From positions 372,001-436,000 of the forward strand of contig NZ_SPQK01000001.1 in assembly GCF_004570875.1 (NCBI RefSeq): a stretch of 64,000 bases of DNA. Direction: 5' to 3'. A program made the position numbers and the translations under genes. This document shows, in pieces, positions 46,210-55,178 of the stretch. Each line of letters opens with the position of its first letter. Position 1 is the stretch's first letter. This stretch comes from Blastococcus sp. CT_GayMR16 (GTDB taxonomy: Bacteria; Actinomycetota; Actinomycetes; Mycobacteriales; Geodermatophilaceae). The notes below the pieces were generated by a model. The model worked only from the letters and a program-made list of their open reading frames with translations, had not been told where the DNA came from and searched no databases.

Positions 46210-46623
46210 GTGGTCGATCAGTTCCACGACTTCGACGCCGCCTGGGCGGACGAGGACGACGAGCCGGTCGTCATCAAGCTCCTGGGCGAGGAGTGGAAGT
46301 GCAAGCGCCCGTCGGAGGTGCCGGCCGCGCTGCTGCTGCGTCTCGACCGGCTGCTCCTCAGCGTGGCCACAGGCGACGTCCCCGACGACATGGTGGTCGA
46401 CGACAGCCTGTCGCCGGAGTCGATCCTGCGGCAGCTGGCCGGCGACGACAACGTCGACGCCTGGCTGGGCCGAGGCCTCCCGTACAAGCGGCTGATGGCC
46501 GTGAACCGGCACCTGACGGCGGTCTACCGCGGGCAGAACCCAGCGGGGGAAGCCCCGGCCGCCAACCGACAGCAACGGCGGGCGGCGGCCAAGAAGAAGG
46601 GATCAGGATCCGCGACGTCCTGA
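46210..46623 (+). CDS. Tail assembly chaperone, short form (G)
   Basis: 137 aa from GTG 46210. Helical body (FDAAWADEDDEPVVIKLLGE, LLLRLDRLLLSVATGD) and a basic C-terminus (RQQRRAAAKKKGSGSATS). In siphophages this protein and its frameshifted long form bind the tape measure during tail assembly. Confidence 0.82.
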   Translation: MVDQFHDFDAAWADEDDEPVVIKLLGEEWKCKRPSEVPAALLLRLDRLLLSVATGDVPDDMVVDDSLSPESILRQLAGDDNVDAWLGRGLPYKRLMAVNRHLTAVYRGQNPAGEAPAANRQQRRAAAKKKGSGSATS

Positions 46624-46871
46624 CCCACTGGAAGGCCCTCGAAGGGTCCTTCCACGCGGAGTACGGCACCGAGAACTTGCTGGGCGAACTGGGGCGGAGG
46701 ACGTGGAGGTGGTTCACGGTGCGACTCTCTGCCCTCCCCGCTGACTCCGCGTTCGGCTACGCCCTGTTCCCCGTAGACCCTGACACCGGTAAGCGGTCCC
46801 GCCGCGAACCGGTCACCGTGATCGACGACCCGGACCAGGTCGACGCCTACTTCGCGCGGCAGGCCGGCTGA
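46210..46871 (+). CDS. Tail assembly chaperone, frameshifted long form (G-T)
   Basis: The second frame continues from the 3' end of the short form to TGA 46869-46871 and lacks its own start. It reads LTHWKALEGSFHAEYGTENL, then LGRRTWRWFTVRLSALP, the typical T domain. A -1 shift near AAGAAGAAGGGA (46591-46602) joins them. No classical slippery heptamer is seen, so the exact site is uncertain. The stop overlaps the tape-measure ATG. Confidence 0.75.
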
Positions 46872-49165
46872 TGTCCCTGACCGCCGCCGAACTGCGGGCC
46901 ACCTACACGGTCGACGAGAGCGAGCTGGACGACTCTATCGGCGGCATCCCCGGCAAGATCAAGGCGAGCACCGCAGCCCTCGCCGGCGCCGGGCTCCTCA
47001 TCGGTGGGGCTCTCGCCGGTGGACTGATGCAGGGCATGGAGAACGAGGCGGTCAACGACCAGCTGGCCGCGCAGCTGGGGCTGACCGCCCCGGAGTCGGA
47101 ACGCATCGGCGGCATCGCCGGCCAGCTGTACGCCGAGGCCTACGGCGACTCCCTGGGCGGGGTGAACGACGCCGTCGCCGCCGTGATGACGTCGATCGGC
47201 GGGATGCGGAACGCCTCCAGCAGCGACCTCAAGGCTGTGACCGCCGACGCCATGAACTTCGCCGCCGCGTTCAACACCGACGTGGCCGGCGCCGCCGCGA
47301 CCGCTGGTCTGCTGATCAAGAACGGGCTGGCGAAGGACGCCGGCGAGGCGTTCGACCTGATGACGAAGGCCGCCCAGGAAGCCGGGCCGCAGATGGTCGA
47401 CCCGATCCGGGAGGCCGCCGACGAGTACGGCGTCAACTTTGCGGCGCTCGGCTTCTCGGGCCGCGAGGCGATGGCGATGCTGGTCGACGGCGCGAAGGGC
47501 GGGGAGATCGCCCTGGACAAGGTCGGCGACGCCGTCAAGGAGTTCACGATCCGGTCGACGGACATGTCGACCGCCTCCACCGACGCCTACAAGGCGATCG
47601 GCTTGGACGCCGAGACGATGGCGAACAAGATTCTGGCCGGCGGTGACACTGCGCAGGCTGCCACCCAGAAGATCATCGACGGCATCCTCGGCATCGAGGA
47701 CCCGGCGAAGCGGGCCAACACCGCCATCGCCCTGTTCGGCACCCCGATCGAGGACCTGGGCACGAACCAGATCCCCGACTTCCTGCGGTCGTTGCAGATG
47801 TCCGGCGGCGAACTGGAGAACGTGGCCGGGTCGATCGACCGGGTCGGCGAGACCCTCTCGGGGAACGCCTCCACGAACATCGAGAAGTTCAAGCGGCAGG
47901 CCACGCAGGCGTTCGTCGACCTCCTGGGCGGCAAGGTGCTGCCCGTCGTCAGTTCCGTCGCCTCCACCCTCGCCACCACCTTCGGTCCCGCGGTGAAGGG
48001 CGTCGGTGACGTCCTCACGGGCACGGTGGGGCCTGCCCTCAAGTCGACGGCCCAGTGGATCTCGGACAACAAGACGCCGCTGCTGATCGTCGCCGGGGTG
48101 ATCACCTCCGTTTTCCTGCCGGCCCTGATCGCCATGGGCGTCCAGTCCATGATCTCGGCCGCGAAGTCGGTCGCGGCATGGGTGCTGGCGCAGGCTGGTG
48201 CGCTCACCTCTCTGGCCGTGCAGTCGCTGGTGGCCGTCGGAGTGGTCGCCGGCTGGGTGCTGATGGGCGCGCAGGCGATGCTCGGGGCGGCTCGAATGGC
48301 GGCCGCCTGGCTGATCGCCATGGGGCCGGTCGGCTGGGTGATCGCCGCCGTCGTCGGCCTGGTCGCGCTGATCGTCGCCAACTGGGACACCGTCGTCGCC
48401 TGGACGAAAGCGGCCTGGGACACCGTCGTCGGTTGGATCGTCGGCGCCTGGGAGTGGATCAAGAGCGCCGTCGCATCGGGTGTCCAGTGGGTGCTCGACG
48501 CGATCGGCTGGTTCGGTCAGCTCCCCGGCAGGGTCGCGGCCTGGTTCGGTGGGGTAAAGGACGCCGCCCTCGGCAAGCTCGGTGAACTCGTCTCCTGGCT
48601 CGGCGGGCTGCCAGGTCGCATTCTGTCCGCGATCGGCGACTTCGGGTCGATGCTCCTCAACGCCGGCCGGGAGCTCCTCGAGGGCCTCTGGAACGGCATC
48701 AAGAACGCCGGCTCCTGGCTGCTGGGCAAGGTCGGGTCCTTCTTCGGCAGCCTGCTCCCGGGCTGGGTGAAGGACATGCTCGGCATCCAGTCCCCCTCGA
48801 CGGTGTTCGCCGAGATCGGCCGCTACCTGATGCTGGGCCTGGGGGCCGGCATCGACAGCGAGGCACAGACCGCCGTCGACGCGGCGAAGCGCGCGGCCGC
48901 AGCGGTCACCGACGCCATGCAGGTGGACCCCATGAACCTCCTCTCCGCGGCGGACGCCCAAGCCATGGCCGGGCTGACCGCCCGACGGCCCCTCGGCGCC
49001 ACCACGACGGGCGCCACCCCCGGCGCGGGCAGTGCGGGCACCGCAGGTCCCGCCGGCACCGGACCACTGGTCAACATCGAGGAGTACTACGAGCAGCCGG
49101 GTTCCTCCCCCGCCGCGAACGCCTCCGCCCTCGCCGTCGAAGTCCGCACCCGGCCCTGGACATGA
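46871..49165 (+). CDS. Tape measure protein
   Basis: 764 aa. N-terminal AELRATYTVDESELDDSIGG and the TP901-type region GMRNASSSDLKAVTADAMNF are followed by a long hydrophobic helical core (VAGVITSVFLPALIAMGVQS, VGWVIAAVVGLVALIVANWD). Trp-rich repeats of the WDTVVAWTKAAWDTVVGW type follow, and GIQSPSTVFAEIGRYLMLGL, the conserved end. Sets tail length and threads into the membrane at infection. Confidence 0.92.
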   Translation: MSLTAAELRATYTVDESELDDSIGGIPGKIKASTAALAGAGLLIGGALAGGLMQGMENEAVNDQLAAQLGLTAPESERIGGIAGQLYAEAYGDSLGGVNDAVAAVMTSIGGMRNASSSDLKAVTADAMNFAAAFNTDVAGAAATAGLLIKNGLAKDAGEAFDLMTKAAQEAGPQMVDPIREAADEYGVNFAALGFSGREAMAMLVDGAKGGEIALDKVGDAVKEFTIRSTDMSTASTDAYKAIGLDAETMANKILAGGDTAQAATQKIIDGILGIEDPAKRANTAIALFGTPIEDLGTNQIPDFLRSLQMSGGELENVAGSIDRVGETLSGNASTNIEKFKRQATQAFVDLLGGKVLPVVSSVASTLATTFGPAVKGVGDVLTGTVGPALKSTAQWISDNKTPLLIVAGVITSVFLPALIAMGVQSMISAAKSVAAWVLAQAGALTSLAVQSLVAVGVVAGWVLMGAQAMLGAARMAAAWLIAMGPVGWVIAAVVGLVALIVANWDTVVAWTKAAWDTVVGWIVGAWEWIKSAVASGVQWVLDAIGWFGQLPGRVAAWFGGVKDAALGKLGELVSWLGGLPGRILSAIGDFGSMLLNAGRELLEGLWNGIKNAGSWLLGKVGSFFGSLLPGWVKDMLGIQSPSTVFAEIGRYLMLGLGAGIDSEAQTAVDAAKRAAAAVTDAMQVDPMNLLSAADAQAMAGLTARRPLGATTTGATPGAGSAGTAGPAGTGPLVNIEEYYEQPGSSPAANASALAVEVRTRPWT

Positions 49166-50034
49166 ACCCCACCAGCGGGCAGTGGCGCGACCTCGTGTTC
49201 GGGGCGGGCACCGACTTCCGCGTCCGCACCGTCGAGGGCTGGGAGGACCTGCCGCCGTCCCGCTACGAGAAGAAGTCGCGCACCCAGGGGCACGGCGCGC
49301 ACCCGTCCAAGGTGTGGGGCGACGAGCGGATCGTCACCGTCGAGGGGTGGTGCTGGTCCTCCGCCGAGCGGGATGCGCAGCTGGCGGCGTTCCAGCGGCG
49401 GATGACGTTCGACGGCGGGGAGGAGCCGTTGGCGATCACCGTCGCCGGCCGCACCCTCACCGCCTGGGCGCAGCTGATCACCGCCCGCCCGATGCTGATC
49501 CGCGGGGAGTGGGGCCTGGGCCGGTTCGGCTGGCTGGTGCAGTGGCGCTGCCCGGACCCCCGCCGGTACGGGGCAATCCACACCCTGTCCACAGGTCTGC
49601 CCACCTCCGGTGGCGGCCTCGTTCTGCCCATGTTCTCCGGCGCACCCGGGGTCGGCCTCGATTTTGGTGCGCTCGGAAACACGGGGCAGATCGTGCTGCC
49701 CAACGCGGGCACCGCGGAGGCGTCGATCCTGTTCAAGGTCCGCGGGGAACTGCCGCAGGGATACGAGATCAGCGCCACCGGGCAGCGCCTCACCTACCCG
49801 GTGGCAGTCCCCCCGGGGCAGGTCGTCGAGCTCAACACCGCCGACGGCTCCGTGCTCGTCGAGGGCACCGCCTCCCGCCGCGGCAATCTCACCGTCGCCG
49901 ACTGGATGCAGGTCCCGCCCGCTGACGCGACCGACGGCACCGCCGGGACGCTCACCGTGCAGCTCACCTCGCTCGGCGGCGCCTACGACGCCGCTGCGCA
50001 GCTGGAGGCCCTCGTCGTGGACACCTACTGGTGA
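49162..50034 (+). CDS. Distal tail protein (Dit-like)
   Basis: 290 aa from ATG 49162 (ATGA overlap). FGAGTDFRVRTVEGWEDLP, VTVEGWCWSSAERDAQLAAF and WRCPDPRRYG are typical of the Dit/siphovirus tail component family, with a C-terminal galectin-like region. It forms the tail-tip hub after the tape measure. Confidence 0.82.
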   Translation: MNPTSGQWRDLVFGAGTDFRVRTVEGWEDLPPSRYEKKSRTQGHGAHPSKVWGDERIVTVEGWCWSSAERDAQLAAFQRRMTFDGGEEPLAITVAGRTLTAWAQLITARPMLIRGEWGLGRFGWLVQWRCPDPRRYGAIHTLSTGLPTSGGGLVLPMFSGAPGVGLDFGALGNTGQIVLPNAGTAEASILFKVRGELPQGYEISATGQRLTYPVAVPPGQVVELNTADGSVLVEGTASRRGNLTVADWMQVPPADATDGTAGTLTVQLTSLGGAYDAAAQLEALVVDTYW

Positions 50035-51197
50035 CCGCACCCACCGGCCTCCTGTCGTGGCTCGCCTCCAGCCGCCCCCGGATCGCCGTCCCTACCATCA
50101 CCGTCCTCTACGGGGACCTGCGCACCGGCCGCATCATCGACAGCCTCGACGTGACCGGCTGCTCGTGGGCGCAGGTCCTCAACGACGCCGGCGCCGTCGA
50201 CTCCGTCACCGTCGAAGAGCACGAGGTGCGCGCCAAGAACCTGCGCTACACCGCCCCCGCCGCGAAGACCTTCCTCGCCGTCGACGTCGACGGCCAGATC
50301 CAGGAGGCCGGGCCCATCTGGTCCCGCGGCTGGGACGACTCCGGGAACGGGCTGCTCACCCTCGGCGCGGCCGGACTGTGGTCCCTGTTCGACCACCGGA
50401 AGGTGTTGCCCGTCCTCAACCCCGCCGTCCGAGTCCAGGACATGAACCTCGGCGCCGCCGGCACCGACCTCGCCGGGATCGCCATCGTGCTGCTGATGCA
50501 GGCCATGGCCCACGTCGGCGGGAACCTGCCGCTGATCCTGCCCGCGCCCCTGGCTGGCACCCGCACCGAGGTGTTCCCCGGCTTCCAGCTGCTGTGGCTC
50601 GGCGAGCAGCTCCGCCAGATCACCGCACGGGAGAACGGCCCCGACATCCGGTTCCGGCCCCGGTATACCGCCGACAAGCTCGGCATCGAGTGGGTGATGG
50701 AGGCCGGCACCGAGATCGCGCCGCTGCTCACGCAGGCCGGGGACGACCACTACTTCGACCGCACCGTGCCGAGCACGCCGGTGGTGAACGTGATTACCGA
50801 CGAAGACGCCACGGTGATGGGGCAGCGCGCCTGGGTCACCGGCGAGGGACAGGCGGAAGGCACCCTCATCGCCACCGACTACGACGGCACCCAGATCGAC
50901 GACGGCTATCCGCTGCTCGAGGTAGACGAAGCGCGGTCATCAGTGACGGACCAGGACACCCTCGATGGGCACGCCGTCAATCTGAGGACCCGCTCCGCCC
51001 GCCCGATCGAGCGGTGGAAGGTAATCGTCCGCGCCGAAGCCGCCCGCGGCGTCCTGGCCGGCGACTTCGCGCGCGTCGTCAACCGACAGGGCCACGCCTG
51101 GCTGCCCGACGGGGAGTCGTTCATGCGCGTGGAGCGGAAGACCGGCGACCTCGGAGGCGACGTGACACTGGAGATGTACGAATTGGCGGCCGTCTGA
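50031..51197 (+). CDS. Tail-tip minor tail protein (Tal/gp27-like)
   Basis: 388 aa from GTG 50031. DVTGCSWAQVLNDAGAVDSV, IWSRGWDDSGNGLLTLGAAG and LRQITARENGPDIRFRPRYT are seen in ReqiPepy6-gp37-like tail-tip proteins of actinophages. It completes the hub below Dit. No peptidase domain is attached. Confidence 0.78.
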   Translation: MTAPTGLLSWLASSRPRIAVPTITVLYGDLRTGRIIDSLDVTGCSWAQVLNDAGAVDSVTVEEHEVRAKNLRYTAPAAKTFLAVDVDGQIQEAGPIWSRGWDDSGNGLLTLGAAGLWSLFDHRKVLPVLNPAVRVQDMNLGAAGTDLAGIAIVLLMQAMAHVGGNLPLILPAPLAGTRTEVFPGFQLLWLGEQLRQITARENGPDIRFRPRYTADKLGIEWVMEAGTEIAPLLTQAGDDHYFDRTVPSTPVVNVITDEDATVMGQRAWVTGEGQAEGTLIATDYDGTQIDDGYPLLEVDEARSSVTDQDTLDGHAVNLRTRSARPIERWKVIVRAEAARGVLAGDFARVVNRQGHAWLPDGESFMRVERKTGDLGGDVTLEMYELAAV

Positions 51198-51949
51198 TGG
51201 GCACAGCACCCACACCCCCGGGCCTTCTTGAGCGCATCCTGCTGGAGGTAGACCGCCGGATCGCAGCGTTCGCCCGCTCCGGGTTCCTCCGCAACGCCAC
51301 GATCACCAAGGGCGGCATCACCATCCGCAACGGATTCCTGCGGGTGCAGAACGCTGCGGGAACCGTCACCCAGTTCTTCGTCGGCGGCATCAGCCCGACC
51401 CTGCCGGACGGCACACCGCAGCCGGGGATGACCCTCCGCCGCGAAGACGGCACCCTCGCCATGGCCCTCTACGACCCGACCCCAGACCCGGGGTCACCAG
51501 GTGGGTTCAAGCAGTTCCTGGCCATCTACGACCGGTCGGGGAACATCATCTTCTCCGACGACACCGAGTCCGGGCAGGGCCACGCCCGGCCGCGAGTGCC
51601 GCTGACCTTCTACCGAGCGCGCAGCAATGACTGGCCGCAGGTCACTTCCACGACCTTCGAGACCGTCTACCGGGCGAAGGGTGACAAGCAGCAGCCCCGG
51701 CTGAACATCCGCGTGTGGGGAGTGAACGACTCCGCAGGTGCCACCGGTGAGGTGCGGGTCATGGTCAACGGCGTGCAACTCGGCACCACCGGCGCGACCT
51801 CGTCGGCCATCATCACGGAGTTCCTCATGGTGGGCGCCGTCGCTGGCAGCTACGGGACGAACCTGGTCATCGAAGTCCAGGCGCGGATGGTGGCTGGTGC
51901 CGGCGGAGTGCGGGTGGGCGCGTCCCAGTTGGACGGCTTGCAGTCCTAG
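51197..51949 (+). CDS. Minor tail protein
   Basis: 250 aa from ATG 51197. ITKGGITIRNGFLRVQNAAG, then GMTLRREDGTLAMALYDPTP and a beta-rich C-terminal half (EVRVMVNGVQLGTTGATSSA), consistent with a structural protein at the tail base. Its 3' end overlaps the leftward gene by 4 bp. Confidence 0.75.
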   Translation: MGTAPTPPGLLERILLEVDRRIAAFARSGFLRNATITKGGITIRNGFLRVQNAAGTVTQFFVGGISPTLPDGTPQPGMTLRREDGTLAMALYDPTPDPGSPGGFKQFLAIYDRSGNIIFSDDTESGQGHARPRVPLTFYRARSNDWPQVTSTTFETVYRAKGDKQQPRLNIRVWGVNDSAGATGEVRVMVNGVQLGTTGATSSAIITEFLMVGAVAGSYGTNLVIEVQARMVAGAGGVRVGASQLDGLQS

Positions 51950-52392
51950 TCGCCGGGGGCAGCTGGCGGCGCGTAGCCCTCTTCGCCGGGCAGCTTCGGC
52001 ACGACCAATTCCGGGGCGGGCATGTACGTCTGACCGCTGGGGTCGACCCAGGGCGCCTCGGCATCGAAGCTGTCCGAGGCCTCAGGGGCGGGAGCAGGGG
52101 CCGGTGTGGGCTGCGGGGCCTGCGGGGCGGGCGCCGGGGAGTCGGCGCCCTCGGGTGCGGTCACGCCCCCGACGGTGGCCGTGGGGGTATCAGCCGGAGG
52201 CGCGACGGGCGCGGGCTGGGTGGTCGCCGCCGGTGCCTGGGTGGGCTCGACGGGCGGCGGGACGACCGTGGAGTCGCTGGCCGGGCTGGTCACGACGACG
52301 GCCGCGGCGGCGGTGCCGCCGACGGCGACGATCCCCGCGGCGATGACGGCGGCCCCGACACGGGTGCGGGCCCTCTTCAGCAGATCAGACAT
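51946..52392 (-). CDS. Leftward membrane-anchored Pro/Ala/Thr-rich protein inside the tail operon (moron)
   Basis: 148 aa from ATG 52392 with a strong RBS (GGGAGGGG). A short basic cytoplasmic N-terminus (SDLLKRARTRVG) and a transmembrane helix (AAVIAAGIVAVGGTAAAAVV) lead to a disordered Pro/Ala/Thr extracytoplasmic region and a compact end (DPSGQTYMPAPELVVPKLPG). It opposes the late transcript and so can be expressed in the lysogen. Surface alteration or exclusion of other phages is a hypothesis; a structural role is unlikely. Confidence 0.72.
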   Translation of the reverse strand: MSDLLKRARTRVGAAVIAAGIVAVGGTAAAAVVVTSPASDSTVVPPPVEPTQAPAATTQPAPVAPPADTPTATVGGVTAPEGADSPAPAPQAPQPTPAPAPAPEASDSFDAEAPWVDPSGQTYMPAPELVVPKLPGEEGYAPPAAPGD

Positions 52393-52442
52393 GGTTTCCC
52401 CTCCCGGGAGTTCCGGCACACCGTAGACCAGGAATCGGACAC

Positions 52443-52470
52443 TGATACGGAGGCGCGCACGGTTGGCCCG
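52443..52470 (+). promoter_or_regulatory. Late-boundary element 5 (before tail fibre)
   Basis: TGATAC, 10 bp, then ACGGTTGGCCCGG. It shares GGCGCGCACGGT-type spacer bases with element 2. It lies between the leftward gene and GTG 52494, where rightward late transcription must resume or continue. Confidence 0.62.
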
Positions 52471-52493
52471 GATCTGGTGACCGGGAGGACTGC

Positions 52494-53549
52494 GTGGGCG
52501 ACGGCCTGTTCGTGCACGGCAGCGTGACTGACGCTCAGGAAGCGCGGCTCGCGCTGGCCGGGCTGATCGCCGTACACGGCGCGACCCTGCTCGACGTCCG
52601 CACCGGCGTCATGCACGGCGCCGGGTCCACGGCGCTGGTCACCGGCACCGCGAACACCGCCCCGATGAAGGTGTCGATCGCCCCGCACAACTGGGTGACC
52701 AGCCGCGGCAGCGCGAACGGCCCCTACCTGGGGGCGCTCGCCGCGGCGCAGCTGGTCGACATCGCCGCCGCCCCGGGCGCCGGCACCCGCATCGACGTCG
52801 TGTACGAGAAGCAGCAGGACGCCACCCCCGGAGTGCCCACCCCGGACGCCGTCAGCACACCCCCGATCTACGGGGTGGTGCAGGGCGTCGTCGGCGCCGG
52901 CAAGCCCAGCCTGGCAGCGGTCGTGGGCGCCGAGGAGCTGGCCACCGTCGCCGTCTCGGCCGGGGCGACCCGCACGACCGACGGCACCGTGCTGATCACG
53001 AACACCGCCCGGCAGTGCGTCGCCCGAGGCGCCGACATCCCCTGCCGCACCCAGGCCGAGCGGGACGCCATCACGAAGTTCATCGGCCTGTCCGTGAAGC
53101 GCCTCGACCTCGGCGGCCTAGTCCAGCGGTGGACCGGCACTGTGTGGGCCGAGGGCTCCGACGTGCCCGTGTTCGCGTCCAACGCCGCCCGCGACACCTA
53201 CTACACCGGCAACCTGCGCGCCGGGGCGAAGGCCAGCGTCGGCGGCATCGAGCAGTACTACAGCGGCACGAAGTGGAAGTACGAAACCACCGGCCGGGTG
53301 CTGTACACCGTCGGCGCCCCGACCACCGACGCGGGCGGCGCCTACACGTTCCCGCACGGGCTCGGCGTCACCCCGTCGTCGATCCAGGTGACCACCACCC
53401 AGCAGGCGTCGGACCTGCTGCAGCGCATCGGCGTGGTGAAAGTCCTCAACTACGACGCGGCGAACATCGTCGTCGGCTTCATCCGCACCGACACGTCCGC
53501 CTACTTGACCAACAGCCTCCTCTCCCTCGATTGGACGGCCACGGCATGA
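52494..53549 (+). CDS. Tail fibre / receptor-binding protein (probable)
   Basis: 351 aa from GTG 52494 (RBS GGGAGGAC). N-terminal DGLFVHGSVTDAQEARLALA is a phage base-plate-attachment pattern; the middle has small repeats, and the C-terminus (GGAYTFPHGLGVTPSSIQV) is the beta-rich tip domain found in many tail proteins. Likely binds the host surface. Confidence 0.7.
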   Translation: MGDGLFVHGSVTDAQEARLALAGLIAVHGATLLDVRTGVMHGAGSTALVTGTANTAPMKVSIAPHNWVTSRGSANGPYLGALAAAQLVDIAAAPGAGTRIDVVYEKQQDATPGVPTPDAVSTPPIYGVVQGVVGAGKPSLAAVVGAEELATVAVSAGATRTTDGTVLITNTARQCVARGADIPCRTQAERDAITKFIGLSVKRLDLGGLVQRWTGTVWAEGSDVPVFASNAARDTYYTGNLRAGAKASVGGIEQYYSGTKWKYETTGRVLYTVGAPTTDAGGAYTFPHGLGVTPSSIQVTTTQQASDLLQRIGVVKVLNYDAANIVVGFIRTDTSAYLTNSLLSLDWTATA

Positions 53550-53782
53550 CCGACGCTCGAGCAGAGTTCGCCGCCTACGCCTACGAGGCCATCCCGACCG
53601 ACGAGGTCGACGGTCGCATCGTCACCGGCATCAACGACCCCGACCGTCCCGCCGACTCGCTCGGCCCGCCGATCGGACCGGGCACGGTGACGATCACCTA
53701 CGACGACGGCGACCCGGACGCGCTGGACCGCATGTCCGAGGTCACCGTCCGCCGGCTCACCTCGAAGCTGGGCGGCGGCTGA
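53546..53782 (+). CDS. Small phage protein between fibre and endolysin
   Basis: 78 aa from ATG 53546 (ATGA overlap). Acidic (TVTITYDDGDPDALDRMSEV). May assist the fibre, by position only. Confidence 0.58.
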   Translation: MTDARAEFAAYAYEAIPTDEVDGRIVTGINDPDRPADSLGPPIGPGTVTITYDDGDPDALDRMSEVTVRRLTSKLGGG

Positions 53783-54672
53783 TGGTCAGCTCGCAGAACG
53801 GCTTCTCGGCCAACGACCGCAGCCAGGTCGAGACGTACCTGATTGGCGGCAAGACGAAGGTCGCTCTGCGGAAGGGCGCCCCGGGCTGGCTGTTGCAGCA
53901 CCTCGGCAACTGGTTCGACGCGAACATCCGCGACATCGACCCCGGCATCCTCGACGACTGGGGCTACGCCGAGCGGCCGATCCGTGGCGGCACGGAGCTG
54001 TCCAACCACGCCTCCGGCACCGCGCTCGACGTCGACGCCACGAAGTGGCCGCTCGGTGTCGAACCGACGAAGTACCTGACGAAGGACGAGATCGCGAAGC
54101 TCAAGGCCCACCTGACGCTGTACGAGGGCGCGATCCGCTGGGGCGGCGACTACACCGGCCGCAAGGACCCCATGCACTTCGAGATCGACCGCGACGAGGC
54201 GTTCTGCGCCCGCATCCAGGCCAAGTTGCTAGCCGCCCCCGGCTACACCCCACCGTCCGAGGAGGACCCCTTCATGGCACTCACCGAAGCAGAGCAGCGC
54301 CGGATCCTCGGCGGCATCGACGCCGTGAAGTGGCTGACCGACCAGATCAAGCCACAGACCGACCGCCTCGAGGACGAGGACGCGCAGACCGACGTCATCG
54401 CCTTCATCGCCGAGAACACCCAGAGCGCCGTGGGCCGCATCGAGATCGCGCTGTACCAGATGCGGGCCGAGGCCGCGGCGGGTGCTGCGGCTGCGGGCGG
54501 GCTGTCCGCCGAAGAGGTCCGTCAGATCGGTGAGGCCGCCGCGCTCGCCGGGCTCAACGGGCTGCGCACGGTCCTCCGGGAGGAGATCGTGGCCGCGGTC
54601 GGTGAGGACAACGCCGACCAGGCCGACGCCATCGTTGACGCGCTCGCGGGTCGCCTCACGTCGACCGAGTGA
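53782..54672 (+). CDS. Endolysin, M15-type L-Ala-D-Glu/D-Ala-D-Ala peptidase
   Basis: 296 aa from ATG 53782. Zinc-peptidase site: SNHASGTALDVD with His76 and Asp83, and DPMHFE with His132. The C-terminal half after residue 165 is helical (EAEQRRILGGIDAVKWLTDQ) and has no known wall-binding repeat. No signal peptide, so release needs a holin. It starts the lysis cassette. Confidence 0.87.
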   Translation: MVSSQNGFSANDRSQVETYLIGGKTKVALRKGAPGWLLQHLGNWFDANIRDIDPGILDDWGYAERPIRGGTELSNHASGTALDVDATKWPLGVEPTKYLTKDEIAKLKAHLTLYEGAIRWGGDYTGRKDPMHFEIDRDEAFCARIQAKLLAAPGYTPPSEEDPFMALTEAEQRRILGGIDAVKWLTDQIKPQTDRLEDEDAQTDVIAFIAENTQSAVGRIEIALYQMRAEAAAGAAAAGGLSAEEVRQIGEAAALAGLNGLRTVLREEIVAAVGEDNADQADAIVDALAGRLTSTE

Positions 54673-54975
54673 GTGGGGGGATCCGCCTTGGGCGACATCC
54701 TCGGCGGCCTCCCACCGCTGAACGTAGGAGTCACGGGGCTACTCGCCCTCGTGTTCCTGCTCATGCTGACCGGGAAGATCCCGACACTGCGAGAGCTCCG
54801 CGACAGCCAGGACCGCGAACGGCGCGCGATGGAGCTGGCCGACAAGTGGCAGGCCGTCGCCACCGAACAGGGCATGACCCTCAGTCGTCTCCTCGACTAC
54901 GCGGAGACCACCGACCACGCCCTGACCGAGATCCAGTCCGTACTACGCGTGCCCGGCGAAAGGGCAGAGCCATGA
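54673..54975 (+). CDS. Single-pass membrane protein of the lysis region
   Basis: 100 aa from GTG 54673, or TTG 54688 behind the G-rich tract. One helix (VGVTGLLALVFLLMLTGKIP) then a coiled coil (LRELRDSQDRERRAMELADK). It could be a holin partner. Confidence 0.62.
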   Translation: MGGSALGDILGGLPPLNVGVTGLLALVFLLMLTGKIPTLRELRDSQDRERRAMELADKWQAVATEQGMTLSRLLDYAETTDHALTEIQSVLRVPGERAEP

Positions 54976-55178
54976 CCGCATGGCCGTTCCACCGGCCCCG
55001 CCGCACCCGCGCCGACGAGGAACTCGACGCAGCCCACTGGGCCGCCGACCGCTCCATGATCGACGCGAAGCAGCAACGAGCCCGAGCGGACCGCATCGGG
55101 GACAGCATCCGCGAGACCGGCCGCCGCAACCACTTCGGCGCCGCCGTCGCCGCCGTCTTCCGAGGGGATCACCGGTGA
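54972..55178 (+). CDS. Small phage protein, lysis region
   Basis: 68 aa from ATG 54972 (ATGA overlap). Basic start, then DEELDAAHWAADRSMIDAKQ; ends in HFGAAVAAVFRGDHR. A type frequently next to holins in actinophages; unknown role. Confidence 0.58.
   Translation: MTAWPFHRPRRTRADEELDAAHWAADRSMIDAKQQRARADRIGDSIRETGRRNHFGAAVAAVFRGDHR

Noticed and set aside
52168-52196. A minus-strand TGATAC followed 10 bp later by ACCGTCGGGG
   Set aside because: It lies inside the coding region of the Pro-rich leftward gene, not at a gene boundary, so it is probably chance.
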